Below, in pieces: positions 7,686 to 8,907 of a stretch of 8,907 nt of DNA. A program made the translations under genes and the position numbers. The stretch comes from an uncultured Eggerthellaceae bacterium. Its GTDB lineage: Bacteria; Actinomycetota; Coriobacteriia; Coriobacteriales; Eggerthellaceae. The notes beneath the pieces were generated by a model that made no database searches, had not been told where the DNA came from, and saw only the letters and a program-made list of their open reading frames with translations. Location: NCBI GenBank assembly GCA_947565915.1, contig CANOHY010000060.1, forward strand, positions 1 through 8,907. The letters are read 5' to 3'. Position 1 is the stretch's first letter. Every line of letters starts with the position of its first letter.

Positions 7686-7690
7686 GCTCG

Positions 7691-7695
7691 CTCCT
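7691..7695 (-). promoter_or_regulatory. Ribosome binding site of ylxR overlapping the nusA stop
   Basis: The minus strand reads TAGGAG, where TAG is the nusA stop and AGGAG is the ylxR ribosome binding site. Five bases (CGAGC) separate it from the TTG start at 7683-7685. This decides the ylxR start and ties its translation to the end of nusA. Confidence 0.75.
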
Positions 7696-8907
7696 ACTCG
7701 TCCATATTGGCGTGGATGCCGCAGTAACGGCTGCCAGGACGCGCATGATTCCTGCAACGAACTCCTTCTGGCGTCACGTAAGCGCAGAATTCATCATCGG
7801 CCGAAGGGGTGTCTTCGTCGAGCAGGTCCTCATCGACAAGGGACTCGCCGATGAATGAAGTGCTCTTGATGTCGATATGCCAACCGGTCAGACGTGCAGC
7901 CAAGCGGGCATTCTGACCTTCCTTGCCGATAGCCAGCGAAAGCTGGTCGTCGGAAACCACCACCGTAGCATAGTGGTTTTCCTCATCAATCGTTACGGCT
8001 TCAACCTTCGCAGGCGATAGCGCATTGGCAACGTAAACGGCAGGATTATCGTTCCATTGGATGACGTCAACGCGCTCGTTTCTGAGCTCCTCGACCACCA
8101 TGCGAACGCGGCTTCCCTTCGGACCCACGCAGGCGCCTACCGGATCGAGGTTCGGCTCGCGCGAAGCCACGGCGATCTTCGATCGCACGCCTGGTTCGCG
8201 AGCAATGGACTTCACCTCTACCAGCCCGTCGTAGATCTCCGGGACCTCTATCTCGAAGAGACGCCGGATGAGGTCGGGATGCGTGCGCGACACCACGATT
8301 GGCGGGCGCTGCGATTCCCCGCGAGCGCGCGGTGCATCGCTGGAAGGGTCGCGTACCTCGATGATGAGCACCTTGATTCGCTGGTTATGACGATAATGCT
8401 CGTTTGAGGGGCGTTCGTTGCGCTCGCCGGGATTGCGCTTGACGTCGTAATGCGGTAGCTCCGCCTCTACGCCATCGCGAATCTTGACGATGGTGAAATC
8501 CGGCGTGCCCTGAAGCACCGTACCTGTGATCAGATCGCCTACGCGACCCGAGAATTCCTCGTAGATGGATTGGCGGCCAGCATCGCGTACGATGGCGCTG
8601 ATTACGCTCTTCGCATTCTGAGCTGCAATGCGGCTTACATCAGCCGGCGTGACATCGCGCTCCTCGAATTCGTCGTACTCATAGGTTACCTCGCCCGTTT
8701 CCTCGTCGATAACCTCGCGCGGCTCGCCCTGGGGAACCAGCTCGTATACGTAGATCTTGCCAGTGGAGCGATCTATCGTTACGCGTGCATCCCATTCGAG
8801 GTCCAGAATGTGCTGATAGCTTTTGGCAAGCGACTCCTCGAGGCGCTCGATGAGATAGAACTCGTCGATCTTGCGCTCATGTGCAAGGTCTTGCAATGCC
8901 TGTATTA
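7694..8907 (-). CDS. nusA: Transcription termination/antitermination factor NusA (5' end outside window)
   Basis: NusA binds RNA polymerase and nascent RNA, modulating pausing, intrinsic termination and antitermination. The frame stays open through the right edge, with codons for I-Q-A-L ahead of QDLAHERKIDEF. The TTG at 8894-8896 is therefore probably an internal Leu, and the true start lies beyond 8907. Numbering that TTG as 1, residues 1-115 are the polymerase-binding domain. An S1 domain begins near GDLITGTVLQG (120-130) and runs to about 202. KH1 contains DPVGACVGPKGSRVR (251-265) and KH2 contains LAIGKEGQNARLAARLTGWH (321-340). An acidic linker (352-369) leads to an unusual Cys/His tail at 371-396. 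At least 404 codons are present, longer than the 347-residue mycobacterial protein. The gene should head the operon seen here, probably after rimP (not visible). Confidence 0.96.
   Translation of the reverse strand, partial: IQALQDLAHERKIDEFYLIERLEESLAKSYQHILDLEWDARVTIDRSTGKIYVYELVPQGEPREVIDEETGEVTYEYDEFEERDVTPADVSRIAAQNAKSVISAIVRDAGRQSIYEEFSGRVGDLITGTVLQGTPDFTIVKIRDGVEAELPHYDVKRNPGERNERPSNEHYRHNQRIKVLIIEVRDPSSDAPRARGESQRPPIVVSRTHPDLIRRLFEIEVPEIYDGLVEVKSIAREPGVRSKIAVASREPNLDPVGACVGPKGSRVRMVVEELRNERVDVIQWNDNPAVYVANALSPAKVEAVTIDEENHYATVVVSDDQLSLAIGKEGQNARLAARLTGWHIDIKSTSFIGESLVDEDLLDEDTPSADDEFCAYVTPEGVRCRNHARPGSRYCGIHANMDE
7709..7786 (-). other. Cys/His-rich C-terminal tail of NusA, possible zinc-binding module
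   Basis: This segment encodes NusA residues 371-396 (numbered from the TTG at 8896). It holds Cys371, Cys381, Cys392 and His395, spaced C-x9-C-x10-C-x2-H, with His384 also nearby. The core RCRNHARPGSRYCGIH resembles the RCxxxxxxGSxYCxxH pattern of small predicted zinc-binding modules. It follows an Asp/Glu-rich linker after KH2, the position where other NusA proteins end or carry acidic repeats. Metal binding is inferred from the residue pattern only. Confidence 0.6.

Overview
This window is a housekeeping block from a moderately GC-rich bacterium (about 60% by eye). I read it as an actinobacterium of the class Coriobacteriia, probably Eggerthellaceae-like. That placement rests on the gene order, the style of the NusA and IF2 proteins and the GC level, and is inference. 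Every gene I can support lies on the minus strand, so transcription runs from the right edge of the window to the left.

From right to left the order is nusA (its 5' end lies beyond base 8907), ylxR, infB, rbfA, nrnA and truB. These six genes form one tightly packed block for transcription elongation, translation initiation and RNA maturation. NusA controls RNA polymerase pausing and termination. YlxR is a small RNA-binding protein. IF2 delivers initiator tRNA, RbfA matures the 30S subunit, NrnA degrades very short RNAs and related nucleotides, and TruB makes pseudouridine 55 in tRNA. Spacing is minimal: the nusA stop overlaps the ylxR ribosome binding site, infB and rbfA abut as TAGATG, and rbfA/nrnA and nrnA/truB share ATGA overlaps. 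The largest internal gap, 36 bases between ylxR and infB, holds a small perfect hairpin and the infB ribosome binding site.

A gap of 119 bases follows truB, with no convincing terminator and at most a weak promoter candidate. After it comes hppA, a complete membrane-bound ion-pumping pyrophosphatase with a very strong ribosome binding site and a GTG start. Its sequence marks it as K+-dependent and leaves open whether it pumps Na+, H+ or both. It hydrolyses the pyrophosphate released by RNA synthesis and tRNA charging, which suits a neighbourhood of transcription and translation genes, although co-location proves no functional link.

I see no mobile element, CRISPR array, tRNA, rRNA or phage gene, and no gene-free stretch over 300 bases. 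I found no unknown system. The least ordinary features are a Cys/His-rich, zinc-finger-like tail on NusA, the ion specificity of the pyrophosphatase, a Cys/Ser-rich insert in the TruB C-terminal domain and the ylxR-infB hairpin.
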